From Noviherbaspirillum malthae (lineage in GTDB: Bacteria > Pseudomonadota > Gammaproteobacteria > Burkholderiales > Burkholderiaceae_D), in contig NZ_JACYXF010000001.1 of NCBI RefSeq assembly GCF_015352985.1, positions 372,001 through 436,000 on the forward strand: a stretch of 64,000 nucleotides of DNA, given 5' to 3'. The number at the start of each line of letters is the position of its first letter. Positions within the stretch are counted from its first letter, which is position 1. This document shows positions 6,479-13,109 of the stretch, piece by piece. The notes below the pieces were generated by a model. It did no database searches and was not told where the DNA came from. It worked only from the letters and a program-made list of their open reading frames with translations. The position numbers and the translations under genes were made by a program.

Positions 6479-8221
6479 TTAAGCGGCGAGCTGTTCCATG
6501 AACTGGTGACCGGCGGCCATCGCGTGGCGCGAGATCGCGGCGCAGATCTTGGGGAAGTCAGCGTTGTGATAGAGCTTGGCGTTCTTGTCCGTCGCCGCCG
6601 GTGGGATGCCGAGGCTTGACAGGAAATCGGCAGTCACGTTGAATCCGAGCATGTCGTTGATCTGGCCGAGGCGCAGGGTCGGCGTGCGTGATGCCATGGG
6701 GACGACCTGTGCGGGCGCTGCCAGCGGCTGCTCGGCTGCGGTAGCCTCCTCGACGCGGCGGGTCTGCGCGGCTTCGAGCATTGCCTGTTGGCGCGCGGCA
6801 GCGACTTCAACTTCGTGCCGACGGCGCAGTGCGGCCGCTTCCTTCTCGAAAGCCGCATTTACTGCCTCTTCGGCTTTCTTGCGTTCTTCTGCAGCGATAC
6901 GCTCGCGCTCATCCGCAAGGCGCTTTTCTTCGGCCGCTTTGTGCTCGGCGATGCGGGCGGTGATCACGGCCTGGCAGTCGTCCGGAGCCTTGAGCACCAG
7001 CTGGCCAGCGTCAGCGAACAGGAAGGCATGGTCCTTGGCCTGCTCGCGCAGCGCGGTCAGGTTTTTCTGGATGCGGTCAGCGGCGGCATTCGCTTCGATC
7101 TTGGCGTTGGCCAGCGTGGTGGAAACCGCGTCGCGCAGGCTGGTGACGGTCTTCTTACCCTTCATGGCACCGGCGAAGTCAGCCGCAACCGTTGGCATGT
7201 ATGGCTTGCCGAGTCGTTCGTTGAGCGATGCGATGTGGTCCCGCAGCGCGTTCACGCCATCGATCCTGATCTCCTCACGGACTTGTTCCTTGCGGGCCTT
7301 GACCAGCTTGTCGAGCTCCAAGCGCGTTGCGCGTGCTTGGGCTTTGATCTCTTCGATCGTGCGGAAAAGGGTATCGATACTCTCGGTCTGGCTTAGCGCA
7401 TGCTGCTTTGCTGCGTCCAGGCGGTCCTCGACGTCGCCGCACCATTTGACTGTCTTCTCGGCGTCGGCGAAGTCCTGATCCGTCTTCAGGTCGCGGTTGA
7501 TGTTGCCAAAGACAGCCAGCGCATGATCGCGGAAAGTGCCGAGGTTGCTGGCGGTGACCAGGCCGGTGACCTCGATGCGCAGCGCGGGCAAGGATTCCGG
7601 TGTGCGGCCGACGGCTTCCACCTTGGCCTCTGGCGCCACGTAGGCTTCCAGATCGATCTCGAACTGCTTCCAGCCCTCAACTATCTTCACTGCGAGATCC
7701 AGATTGGCTTCGTACCAGCAATGACGCTCTTCAACCAGCTGGTCGCCGTTCCATGTAGACGCCATGAAGAGGATCTTGCTGGCGCCGGAAACCATGCACT
7801 GCTGTTCCATCTGCACCTGGTAATGCATCGGCAGGTCGGCGCCAGTGCAGCCGTTCACCATGACCGCGCGTAGATCGTCATTTAGAGACTTGTGCTCGAA
7901 GCCGACGTCCTCGGCCATGGTCAGGCCGTCAAAGGAGGCGGACAGCCTGCCCTTGGAGCCGACCACCGGATAGATGTCCTGCCCGATGATCTGCTCGGCC
8001 AGCGGGCGGGCGAGGGCTTCAAAGCGGTGGCCATCGTCGAAGCGACGCTGAGTCATGGCGTCGACTTCTTGAGCGACGCCTGTATGCATCTCGCGCAGCA
8101 GCTCGGAACGGGACTTATATGGCGAGCAACCCATCATTGCTGGCGCGTCGCTGGCGTTGAAATGGTTGGCGCGATATGCCTTCCATTCGGGTGATCCTTG
8201 GACCAGATCATGGATGATCAT
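6479..8221 (-). CDS. YqaJ-type viral recombinase/exonuclease with coiled-coil extension
   Basis: A 580-residue protein. Residues 1-200 are a YqaJ/lambda-exonuclease-like PD-(D/E)XK domain: QGSPEWKAYRANHFNASDAP at the start, SFDGLTM near residue 96, and the E-x-K motif in GFEHKSLNDD near 107. The rest is mostly alpha-helical, with a long Ala/Glu/Arg-rich coiled coil (about 400-500) before a short C-terminal domain. The expected activity is 5'-3' resection of dsDNA to feed an annealing protein, which fits the directly upstream gene at 8218-9285 (4-bp ATGA overlap). The coiled-coil extension makes it much longer than lambda Exo (226 residues). Confidence 0.85.
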   Translation of the reverse strand: MIIHDLVQGSPEWKAYRANHFNASDAPAMMGCSPYKSRSELLREMHTGVAQEVDAMTQRRFDDGHRFEALARPLAEQIIGQDIYPVVGSKGRLSASFDGLTMAEDVGFEHKSLNDDLRAVMVNGCTGADLPMHYQVQMEQQCMVSGASKILFMASTWNGDQLVEERHCWYEANLDLAVKIVEGWKQFEIDLEAYVAPEAKVEAVGRTPESLPALRIEVTGLVTASNLGTFRDHALAVFGNINRDLKTDQDFADAEKTVKWCGDVEDRLDAAKQHALSQTESIDTLFRTIEEIKAQARATRLELDKLVKARKEQVREEIRIDGVNALRDHIASLNERLGKPYMPTVAADFAGAMKGKKTVTSLRDAVSTTLANAKIEANAAADRIQKNLTALREQAKDHAFLFADAGQLVLKAPDDCQAVITARIAEHKAAEEKRLADERERIAAEERKKAEEAVNAAFEKEAAALRRRHEVEVAAARQQAMLEAAQTRRVEEATAAEQPLAAPAQVVPMASRTPTLRLGQINDMLGFNVTADFLSSLGIPPAATDKNAKLYHNADFPKICAAISRHAMAAGHQFMEQLAA

Positions 8222-9285
8222 TGCTTGCCCTCCTCAGCAGTTGCCCAGGATGCGATCTCCATCTTCTGTTCATCAGAGAGCAGTTCCTTGGTCTGGATGA
8301 ATGCGATCAGGTCATTGACCGACTTCTTGCCGGATTCGACGATACCCTTCCAGCCAGCCTTTTTCTTTTCGAAGTCTTCCGCGGTGCAGGTTGGCAGCTG
8401 CTTCTTGCCTGCGTCGGCGCTGCTGGTGCCACTCTGCTCGGCCTTGTTCTCCATGACCGCCTTCCAAGTAGTCTCGCCCTCGCTGATTGCTGCCCACAGG
8501 CCAGTGAGGTCGACCAGCTCAGCAGGTGAGCAGCTGTCGAGGTCGTGTCCAAGATAGGCAACCAGGTCAACGGCCTTCACCCCGATGCGGCCGAACTCGT
8601 CGACGATGCGCTTGCGCTTTGCGTCGGGATCGCGCGCAGCATCGTCCTCCCGCACCTTCTTGATCAGCTCAATCGCTTCGTCTTGGATGTCGCCGGGGAT
8701 CATCCGAAGCCCCAGCGTACGCACAGCTTTCGAAATCAAGGCGCCGCGCTTGTTCAGCAGATCATCGTCCGTGGCCAAGACCGTGTAGACCGGCTTGTTG
8801 TAGCTGTTCATCCGCATGGAGATATACGTGCCGTCGTCCATCGGTTTCGAGCGTTCGACGGTCTTGGAGACCTTCACATCCAGCTCGTAGGTAGTGTTGG
8901 ACTCCAGATCAGTAACCCGAACACGGATGATTTCCTTGATCTGGTCTTCGTAAATGGTCGGCTGCTCGACCAAGATGTTCCGCATATGGCGGATGGACAC
9001 TTCGGTGAAGCGAATGCCCAAGCCCTCAATACCTTTGCCGACGGGCTTGCGGTAATAGGCGCTGGGATTGTTGGCGAAGGAAGGGCGACGGCATTCCTTC
9101 AGGATGTCTTGCCGCACCTGGTCCCAGTTGCGGGGGCGCTGCAGGGCCATGATGTAGCGAGCCTCAACCATTGCCTTGGCCTGAGCTGCAACGGCTGCGG
9201 TCGCAGTTTCCTGTATGGCCAAGGTGGTATTGGTGCCACCAAATTCCTGGCGAACGGCCAGTGCGTTACTCGATACATCAGTCAT
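8218..9285 (-). CDS. Putative single-strand annealing recombination protein
   Basis: A 355-residue protein directly upstream of, and coupled by ATGA overlap to, the YqaJ exonuclease, the position of the annealing partner in phage two-component recombination systems. Suggestive segments are GKGIEGLGIRFTEVSIRHM near residue 83 and NKRGALISKAVRTLG followed by a PGDIQDEAIE segment near 180-205, reminiscent of RecT/Erf-type annealing proteins. The C-terminal third is a charged linker and helical tail. I cannot place it firmly in a named annealing family. Confidence 0.6.
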   Translation of the reverse strand: MTDVSSNALAVRQEFGGTNTTLAIQETATAAVAAQAKAMVEARYIMALQRPRNWDQVRQDILKECRRPSFANNPSAYYRKPVGKGIEGLGIRFTEVSIRHMRNILVEQPTIYEDQIKEIIRVRVTDLESNTTYELDVKVSKTVERSKPMDDGTYISMRMNSYNKPVYTVLATDDDLLNKRGALISKAVRTLGLRMIPGDIQDEAIELIKKVREDDAARDPDAKRKRIVDEFGRIGVKAVDLVAYLGHDLDSCSPAELVDLTGLWAAISEGETTWKAVMENKAEQSGTSSADAGKKQLPTCTAEDFEKKKAGWKGIVESGKKSVNDLIAFIQTKELLSDEQKMEIASWATAEEGKQ

Positions 9286-9312
9286 GCAGGTCTCCAGATG
9301 AGCAGGGTGGAA

Positions 9313-9618
9313 TTACTTCGAGGCGATCTGAGTCGGCGCGCTGCAGGCAAGCAGGGTCGGCTCGGTGTGGAAAGCGTTGACGTAGACGACCAGCGCGGCC
9401 AGGGAGGCGGCGATCGTGCCGTAGAGGATGCCGACGCTGTGATCCGGGGCGCGGCGCTCGACCGGCGGACGCGGTACCGGCCAGCCGATCAGGTGGTCGC
9501 TCTGCACATGCGGCCGGTTCAGGCGGGCACGTTCGGCGATGCGGTCCTTGGCATTGCGGATAACGTTATCTGCGCGGCGCAACATCAGCGCAATCTGGAT
9601 GCGGTCAACAAAGGTCAT
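9313..9618 (-). CDS. Small membrane protein, single C-terminal transmembrane segment
   Basis: A 101-residue protein. The N-terminal 65 residues are basic (RRADNVIRNAKDRIAERARL), followed by one hydrophobic helix, ILYGTIAASLAALVVYV, near 65-85. The predicted topology has the basic part in the cytoplasm. The ATG shares ATGA with the stop of the 33-codon gene upstream. Function is unknown. Confidence 0.5.
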   Translation of the reverse strand: MTFVDRIQIALMLRRADNVIRNAKDRIAERARLNRPHVQSDHLIGWPVPRPPVERRAPDHSVGILYGTIAASLAALVVYVNAFHTEPTLLACSAPTQIASK

Positions 9619-9716
9619 GCGATCCTCACGAATTGAAGAATGACGCCGGCGATAGCGTCGCTGTGGAAGTACAGCGCCCAGAAGAACGCTGCGAAGAAGG
9701 AAAGGAGTGCGATCAC
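9615..9716 (-). CDS. 33-residue hydrophobic small protein (GTG start)
   Basis: A short frame with a GTG start (9716-9714) overlapping the stop of the upstream gene (GTGA) and a TGA stop overlapping the ATG of the downstream gene (ATGA). The product is almost entirely membrane-like: IALLSFFAAFFWALYF, then SDAIAGVILQFVRIA. The double 4-bp coupling in the same style as the neighbours is the main reason to think it is translated. The role is unknown; a small inner-membrane protein is possible. Confidence 0.5.
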   Translation of the reverse strand: MIALLSFFAAFFWALYFHSDAIAGVILQFVRIA

Positions 9717-10066
9717 AGAGCCACCTCGGCGGCGGCTTCAGCTGCCTTGAGCGCTTCTTCTTCGAGCAGGTCGCGCGCGGATGTCGGCAACCAGTCGCGG
9801 ATGTTGGCGCCAGCGGACAGCATCATGGCGATGCCGTCGTTGTCGAGTTCGATCGGCTCCAGGGCGATGACGCGGCCGATGCTGACGTAGGGCGGAAAGC
9901 CTTCTTGGCTGGCGTCCGGATCAGCGCAGAGGATGGCGGGCTGGCCGGGATGAGCGCTGAACTCGACCTCCACGCGGGCCGGCTTGGTCTGGACGACCTT
10001 GGAGAGTGCGACGGCGCCGGCGAAGACAGTTAGCTTCAGCTCGTCGATCTGGGTCACGAGCTTCAT
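9713..10066 (-). CDS. Hypothetical phage early protein
   Basis: A 117-residue acidic protein with a strand-rich first half (MKLVTQIDELKLTVFAGAVA), a Pro/Gly turn region and an Ala/Glu helix at the C-terminus. No family is recognised. ATGA overlap joins it to the gene upstream and GTGA to the 33-codon gene downstream. Confidence 0.5.
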   Translation of the reverse strand: MKLVTQIDELKLTVFAGAVALSKVVQTKPARVEVEFSAHPGQPAILCADPDASQEGFPPYVSIGRVIALEPIELDNDGIAMMLSAGANIRDWLPTSARDLLEEEALKAAEAAAEVAL

Positions 10067-10257
10067 ACGGCGCCTGCCTTTTCCAGCGCAGCGCGTGCGA
10101 TGTCGGAGATACGGCCGAGAGTGGTGCGACGGTGCTCATTGCTGCCGAGCGCAAAGGAGTCGTCTGCCTGCTGGATGATCTGTTCAAGTGCTTTCGTCAG
10201 ACCTTCCGTCGTGCTCGCGGATTTCGCCGGTGGGCGTGGTTTGTGGGTCGCCTGCAT
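10063..10257 (-). CDS. First gene of the leftward operon, hypothetical
   Basis: A 64-residue protein from the ATG at 10257, chosen because GGGAGA lies 5 nt upstream; a longer frame to 10323 would start inside the PL leader. It is helical and polar (LTKALEQIIQQADDSF). As first gene after PL it occupies the place of lambda N, but at 64 residues with few arginines it does not look like an N antiterminator. Function unknown. Confidence 0.55.
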   Translation of the reverse strand: MQATHKPRPPAKSASTTEGLTKALEQIIQQADDSFALGSNEHRRTTLGRISDIARAALEKAGAV

Positions 10258-10340
10258 TACTTCTCCCAAAGAAACTAGGTTGAAACTGAGCGTGCGCTGG
10301 AGTGGCAAATCACTTTGCCGCACCTCGGTTCGATGGGATA

Positions 10341-10369
10341 ATAATAGTACGACTATTTTAGAAAATCAA
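10341..10369 (-). promoter_or_regulatory. PL, leftward early promoter
   Basis: On the minus strand TTGATT, a 17-bp spacer and TATTAT form a sigma-70 promoter. The -10 overlaps operator OL1 and the -35 abuts OL2, so bound repressor would block it. The spacer length and -10 are the same as in PR (12318-12346). It should drive the leftward operon ending with int. Confidence 0.8.
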
Positions 10370-10382
10370 TAGTCCTACTATT
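10343..10382. promoter_or_regulatory. OL: two repressor operators
   Basis: Two 15-bp perfect palindromes of the form AATAGT-N3-ACTATT at 10343-10357 (centre ACG) and 10368-10382 (centre CCT), 25 bp apart. The same motif occurs three times between the repressor and the Cro-like gene, which identifies these as sites for the phage repressor and/or Cro. Confidence 0.85.
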
Positions 10383-10411
10383 TTATGATGCGCTGTCTTG
10401 GAGCTAATGTA

Positions 10412-10431
10412 GAAAAAGCCCCGGTGGGCTT
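10412..10431 (-). terminator. Minus-strand terminator between OL and the paralog pair
   Basis: A perfect 6-bp stem AAGCCC/GGGCTT with a 4-nt loop is followed on the minus strand by TTTTC. It is placed to stop leftward transcripts (for example from the repressor operon) before they reach PL. Confidence 0.55.
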
Positions 10432-10449
10432 GGCGATATTGGGAGGAAT

Positions 10450-10899
10450 ATGGATGCGAATGGAATGCTTGACGCGCTCAGTCACGCGGCGATCGGGGCT
10501 GTTGTCTGGGGCCTAGCGATATCAGTTATAGAGAAATTCAAACGGGCGAAGAGGCGTGAGCCCATAGCGCAATCAGGAGAGGGAATGCGAAAGAAAAAGC
10601 GAGGGGGCGCAGGAGCGCCGTGGGTATTTGACGGGCCTTATGACCCGTACCGGCAGCTGCTCTACTGTATGAGCAAGCTAAAGTTTTGTTTGAGAGAGGC
10701 GCAGAAGGAATCGCCTACAGCCACAGCTCATCAATACGACATCGAGCTTTCGATTATCGAGTTGAAGCTACGCGACGTCTGGCGAGCAATGCTCAAATGC
10801 CCGGAAATTGCTGACGAATTCAACAAGCTGAGTAGGCAGTATCCCTTCGAGCGTTTGGATAAAAAGACGCCAGAAGTAGGAGGATCAGATGCCAGCTAA
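10450..10899 (+). CDS. Unknown immunity-region protein A (tandem paralog 1, possible dual start)
   Basis: A 149-residue frame with GGAGG before the ATG at 10450. Residues 10-28 (LSHAAIGAVVWGLAISVIE) look like a membrane helix. A second ATG at 10585 (residue 46) is preceded by AGGAGAG and would give a 104-residue soluble form that aligns end to end with the next gene. Shared features are W-V-x-D-G-P-Y-D-P-x-R near the N-terminus and a PxIAxE...YPxxRL segment near the C-terminus. I know no family for this. It lies between OL and the repressor where lambda has rex, but on the opposite strand to the repressor, so it would need its own promoter near OL. Superinfection exclusion or another lysogenic trait is conceivable but unsupported. 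Confidence 0.65.
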   Translation: MDANGMLDALSHAAIGAVVWGLAISVIEKFKRAKRREPIAQSGEGMRKKKRGGAGAPWVFDGPYDPYRQLLYCMSKLKFCLREAQKESPTATAHQYDIELSIIELKLRDVWRAMLKCPEIADEFNKLSRQYPFERLDKKTPEVGGSDAS

Positions 10900-11209
10900 G
10901 CGCAAAAAATATGACCCGGACGTGGCGCTCTGGGTTTTGGATGGGCCTTACGACCCGATCAGGCACATGATGGATACGGTGAGGACGTTGGAATTTTCAA
11001 TCGCGGAAGGGCGAAAGGAAGCAGTTGGGGCGCACGAAAGCACAATCGACGCTATCTTTTACTGCATTGAGAGGCGGCTGAAGCACTATAAGGCAGCCGT
11101 TCTCAGCCACCCGGCAATTGCCGCTGAAGTAGCTCAAGTCGATCCGAAATATCCCTACCGACGTCTCGTAGAAGGAGCGACCAGCGGGAATGAATTGGAT
11201 GAGAGTTAG
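10889..11209 (+). CDS. Unknown immunity-region protein B (tandem paralog 2)
   Basis: A 106-residue protein with AGGAGG 6 nt before its ATG and an 11-bp overlap with gene A. It repeats gene A's plan: basic N-terminus, WVLDGPYDPIR near residue 15, a helical middle, then SHPAIAAEVAQVDPKYPYRRL. The sequences have diverged strongly but the order of motifs is the same, so the pair arose by an old duplication. The last 107 bp overlap, on the opposite strand, the gene downstream of the repressor (11103-11486). Function unknown. Confidence 0.65.
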   Translation: MPAKRKKYDPDVALWVLDGPYDPIRHMMDTVRTLEFSIAEGRKEAVGAHESTIDAIFYCIERRLKHYKAAVLSHPAIAAEVAQVDPKYPYRRLVEGATSGNELDES

Positions 11210-11486
11210 CTCTCAGTCGATGCAATTCCGCATTTGCTTTACGGAGCGGCGGCTGGAAGTACATCCGCTCCCATTCCGTCTGCGGTAGTCGGTTATCCTC
11301 AACCTTCCCGCGATCGGCGGATTCCTTAATGTCTCGCTTCAGCTCCGTCAGTAGATGCTGGCAGCGCTGCACCTCATAGTCGCCCAAGCTAGTCTTGCCT
11401 GCGATCAGGGAGACAATCTCGATAATGCGGGCTTCGTAGGAGCGGAGGGCGTCAGCCACCCGTTTCACCTCGTCGATAATCGCCAT
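11103..11486 (-). CDS. Hypothetical protein co-transcribed with the repressor
   Basis: Length is 127 residues from the ATG at 11486, 4 bp after the repressor stop, so it should be made in the lysogen. It is helical with a probable coiled coil (AIIDEVKRVADALRSYEAR, CQHLLTELKRDIKES). The C-terminal 36 codons are antisense to gene B. Position after cI recalls lambda rexA, but I see no similarity. The alternative is a shorter real product. Confidence 0.5.
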   Translation of the reverse strand: MAIIDEVKRVADALRSYEARIIEIVSLIAGKTSLGDYEVQRCQHLLTELKRDIKESADRGKVEDNRLPQTEWERMYFQPPLRKANAELHRLRANSHPIHSRWSLLLRDVGRDISDRLELLQRQLPGG

Positions 11487-11490
11487 TCTT

Positions 11491-12270
11491 CTACGTCCTT
11501 GTCTTGATCTTTCGTGCCGGCACAGGATGGGCAACGTAGTACATCCAAACGATTTTCTCTGGCGGGGCTGAAATGATTTGGTTGTTGTTTAGGCTTCCCA
11601 ATCGCACTGCACCGCGGCGGCCTAGCAGTTGCTTAATTAATGTTTCGCCCGTTCCAAGGCGAACGAGAACAAAATCCTCTATTTCAGGCTCCGTGTTTGG
11701 CTCGACCAAGGCGTATTCCCCAGGGTAGAACCGAGGAATCATCGAGTCGCCCTCCACAGGTACAAGGAACGCATTGGGGTCGGAGGATGCGACCTCTGCG
11801 TATTCGGCAGAAAAGCCAGGGGGATAGCCCCCATCATCGTCCCAAGCCCGCTCAGGGAACCCTCCCATCGCCTTACCGAATACCGGGATGCGCCGGAATT
11901 TCCCATTGGGTATCGGAAACGACCCGGGCGGCATATCGTGGCTAGGCATTGTTGTCTTCGCCTCGATAAAGGTGACCGATCCGTCGTCGCCAAGAATAGC
12001 CGCATCAACTATTTTCATCTGGCTCGCTAATGACGGCGAGACCTCTTCCGGGCGGAAGTTGAGCGCCTTTGCAAATTTCAACAATGCAGATAGGTTGAGC
12101 GGTATTTTCCCCCTCAGATACTGGGAGACAGTGCCTTGCGTTTTCCAGCCGCAATCATGAGCGAGACTTTCTTGAGTAAGCGCTGAATTTTTCGCCTTCC
12201 TCTCCTCGAATAGGAGGCTCAGGCGCTCTGCGTCTTTCTTCTGTTCTTCATTAAGCGGTTTTGCTGGCAT
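11491..12270 (-). CDS. CI-like phage repressor with S24/LexA autoprotease domain
   Basis: A 259-residue protein. Residues about 10-80 form an HTH domain (LTQESLAHDCGWKTQGTVSQ, YLRGKIPLN); about 130-250 form an S24 peptidase domain with the nucleophile Ser in VEGDSMIPRFYPGEY and the general base Lys in TLIKQLLGR. A segment GKAMGGF before the protease may hold the cleavage site. RecA-stimulated self-cleavage would link induction to SOS. There is no ribosome site before the ATG, and likely -10 elements lie 13-20 nt upstream, so the mRNA may be nearly leaderless as for lambda PRM. Operators lie directly upstream. Confidence 0.93.
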   Translation of the reverse strand: MPAKPLNEEQKKDAERLSLLFEERKAKNSALTQESLAHDCGWKTQGTVSQYLRGKIPLNLSALLKFAKALNFRPEEVSPSLASQMKIVDAAILGDDGSVTFIEAKTTMPSHDMPPGSFPIPNGKFRRIPVFGKAMGGFPERAWDDDGGYPPGFSAEYAEVASSDPNAFLVPVEGDSMIPRFYPGEYALVEPNTEPEIEDFVLVRLGTGETLIKQLLGRRGAVRLGSLNNNQIISAPPEKIVWMYYVAHPVPARKIKTRT

Positions 12271-12281
12271 GCGGAAACATT

Positions 12282-12344
12282 AATAGTATTACTCTTAGAC
12301 CGCAAACAGTCAGACTATTGATATTTTCAAATAGTAGGACTATT
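12282..12344. promoter_or_regulatory. OR: three repressor operators
   Basis: Three 15-bp sites fit AATAGT-N3-ACTATT: 12282-12296 (one mismatch), 12305-12319 (one mismatch) and 12330-12344 (perfect), spaced 23 and 25 bp. The perfect site overlaps the PR -10 and the weakest is beside the repressor start, the arrangement expected for graded binding in lambda-type switches. Confidence 0.85.
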
Positions 12345-12346
12345 AT
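12318..12346 (+). promoter_or_regulatory. PR, rightward early promoter
   Basis: TTGATA, a 17-bp spacer and TATTAT on the plus strand, with the spacer and -10 containing the perfect operator. It is close to a copy of PL in the opposite orientation. It should drive the Cro-like gene and the replication operon. Confidence 0.85.
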
Positions 12347-12387
12347 TCTGGTGTCGGCGCAGTCATGCGCGTTCACCAGGAATAAAA

Positions 12388-12675
12388 ATGCATCTCGATG
12401 ATTATTTGCAGGCCGAGGGAATATCGCAGGGCGACTTTGGAAAAAAACTGATCCCGCCCGCATCCCAGGGGTTGGTCAGTCAATGGATTCGCGGTATTAC
12501 CCGCATCACCCTCGATTACGCATTGCAGATCCAAGGTGCGACAGATAACAAAGTTGCGCCTCAGGATTGTGCTGACATGTATAGCAATCCAGCAAAGCGG
12601 GTTTCGGTTTCCACTTCGAGCGAAAAGCCGAAGCATCCTAACCGTCGCCACGACGACCCGAAGGTGGCCGCGTGA
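12388..12675 (+). CDS. Cro-like HTH regulator
   Basis: A 95-residue basic protein with an N-terminal helix-turn-helix (GISQGDFGKKL, ASQGLVSQWIRGITRITLDY) of the YdaS/Cro type, divergent from the repressor and 42 bp after PR. The C-terminal tail is basic and probably disordered (PKHPNRRHDDPKVAA). It should bind the AATAGT-N3-ACTATT operators and shut off the repressor and early transcription during lytic growth. Confidence 0.82.
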   Translation: MHLDDYLQAEGISQGDFGKKLIPPASQGLVSQWIRGITRITLDYALQIQGATDNKVAPQDCADMYSNPAKRVSVSTSSEKPKHPNRRHDDPKVAA

Positions 12676-12926
12676 GTGATGAACTGACCCAGCAAGCCGA
12701 GCCAGTCGATTTCCACGTCGAAGTAACGACGTATTCGCTTATGGCTGGCCCTTCAACACGATTTGAAGTAAGTCGATTGCCCGCTGAGCAGCATCCTTCT
12801 GCGTCTGTGCAACTGTCCTGTCTGATTTCGACGGAATTGACACCGTCACAGACACAGTCTCTTGCGCGCCTTCTGCATTCGTCTGCACAACAAATTCTAC
12901 AAGTTGCTTCTGACCCAGCGACGTAA
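12672..12926 (+). CDS. Possible small protein downstream of Cro (competes with minus-strand frame)
   Basis: An 84-residue frame with a GTG start overlapping the Cro-like stop (GTGA) and AAGGTGG just upstream. Apart from a polar start it has a strand-rich first half and a helical second half (SQTQSLARLLHSSAQQILQV). About 190 bp are shared with a credible minus-strand frame (12739-12963). Only the first 20 or so codons show the GC-rich third positions of the neighbours, so it may be spurious or only partly translated. Confidence 0.4.
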   Translation: MSDELTQQAEPVDFHVEVTTYSLMAGPSTRFEVSRLPAEQHPSASVQLSCLISTELTPSQTQSLARLLHSSAQQILQVASDPAT

Positions 12927-12963
12927 CGGTTACTGAGTTGGCCGTGAAATGACTCATGGTCAT
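12739..12963 (-). CDS. Possible minus-strand small protein opposing the early right operon
   Basis: A 74-residue frame with AAGGAA six bases before the ATG. The product reads like a compact domain: strands (SVTVTSLGQKQLVEFVVQ, ETVSVTVSIP) followed by a helix (AAQRAIDLLQIVLK). It would be expressed opposite to the cro-to-cII direction. I cannot decide from sequence alone whether it or the plus-strand frame is the real gene; composition slightly favours this one. Confidence 0.45.
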   Translation of the reverse strand: MTMSHFTANSVTVTSLGQKQLVEFVVQTNAEGAQETVSVTVSIPSKSDRTVAQTQKDAAQRAIDLLQIVLKGQP

Positions 12964-12976
12964 AGGAGGTTCCTTT

Positions 12977-13070
12977 CAAGTTAAACAAAGTTGGGGAACT
13001 GAAATTTAGCACGTCTGGAACCTCCTTCCTTTTAAGCAATGTTGATCAAGTGAAACGAAGCTTAATCAAC
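12977..13070. promoter_or_regulatory. Repeat-containing control region before the CII-like gene
   Basis: CAAGTTAAAC at 12977 and CAAGTGAAAC at 13047 are direct repeats 70 bp apart (13 of 16 matches when extended). The second sits inside an inverted repeat GTTGAT...ATCAAC (13041-13070). The region is divergent between the minus-strand small frame and the CII-like gene and may hold binding sites for a second regulator. No clear sigma-70 promoter is visible. Confidence 0.35.
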
Positions 13071-13109
13071 ATCAATAGCAAAAACACCATCAGATTTTCA
13101 GGAAAACGT

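Noticed and set aside
10063-10257. N-type antiterminator at the start of the leftward operon
   Set aside because: The position fits, but there is no arginine-rich N-terminus and no nut-like boxB/boxA that I could identify.
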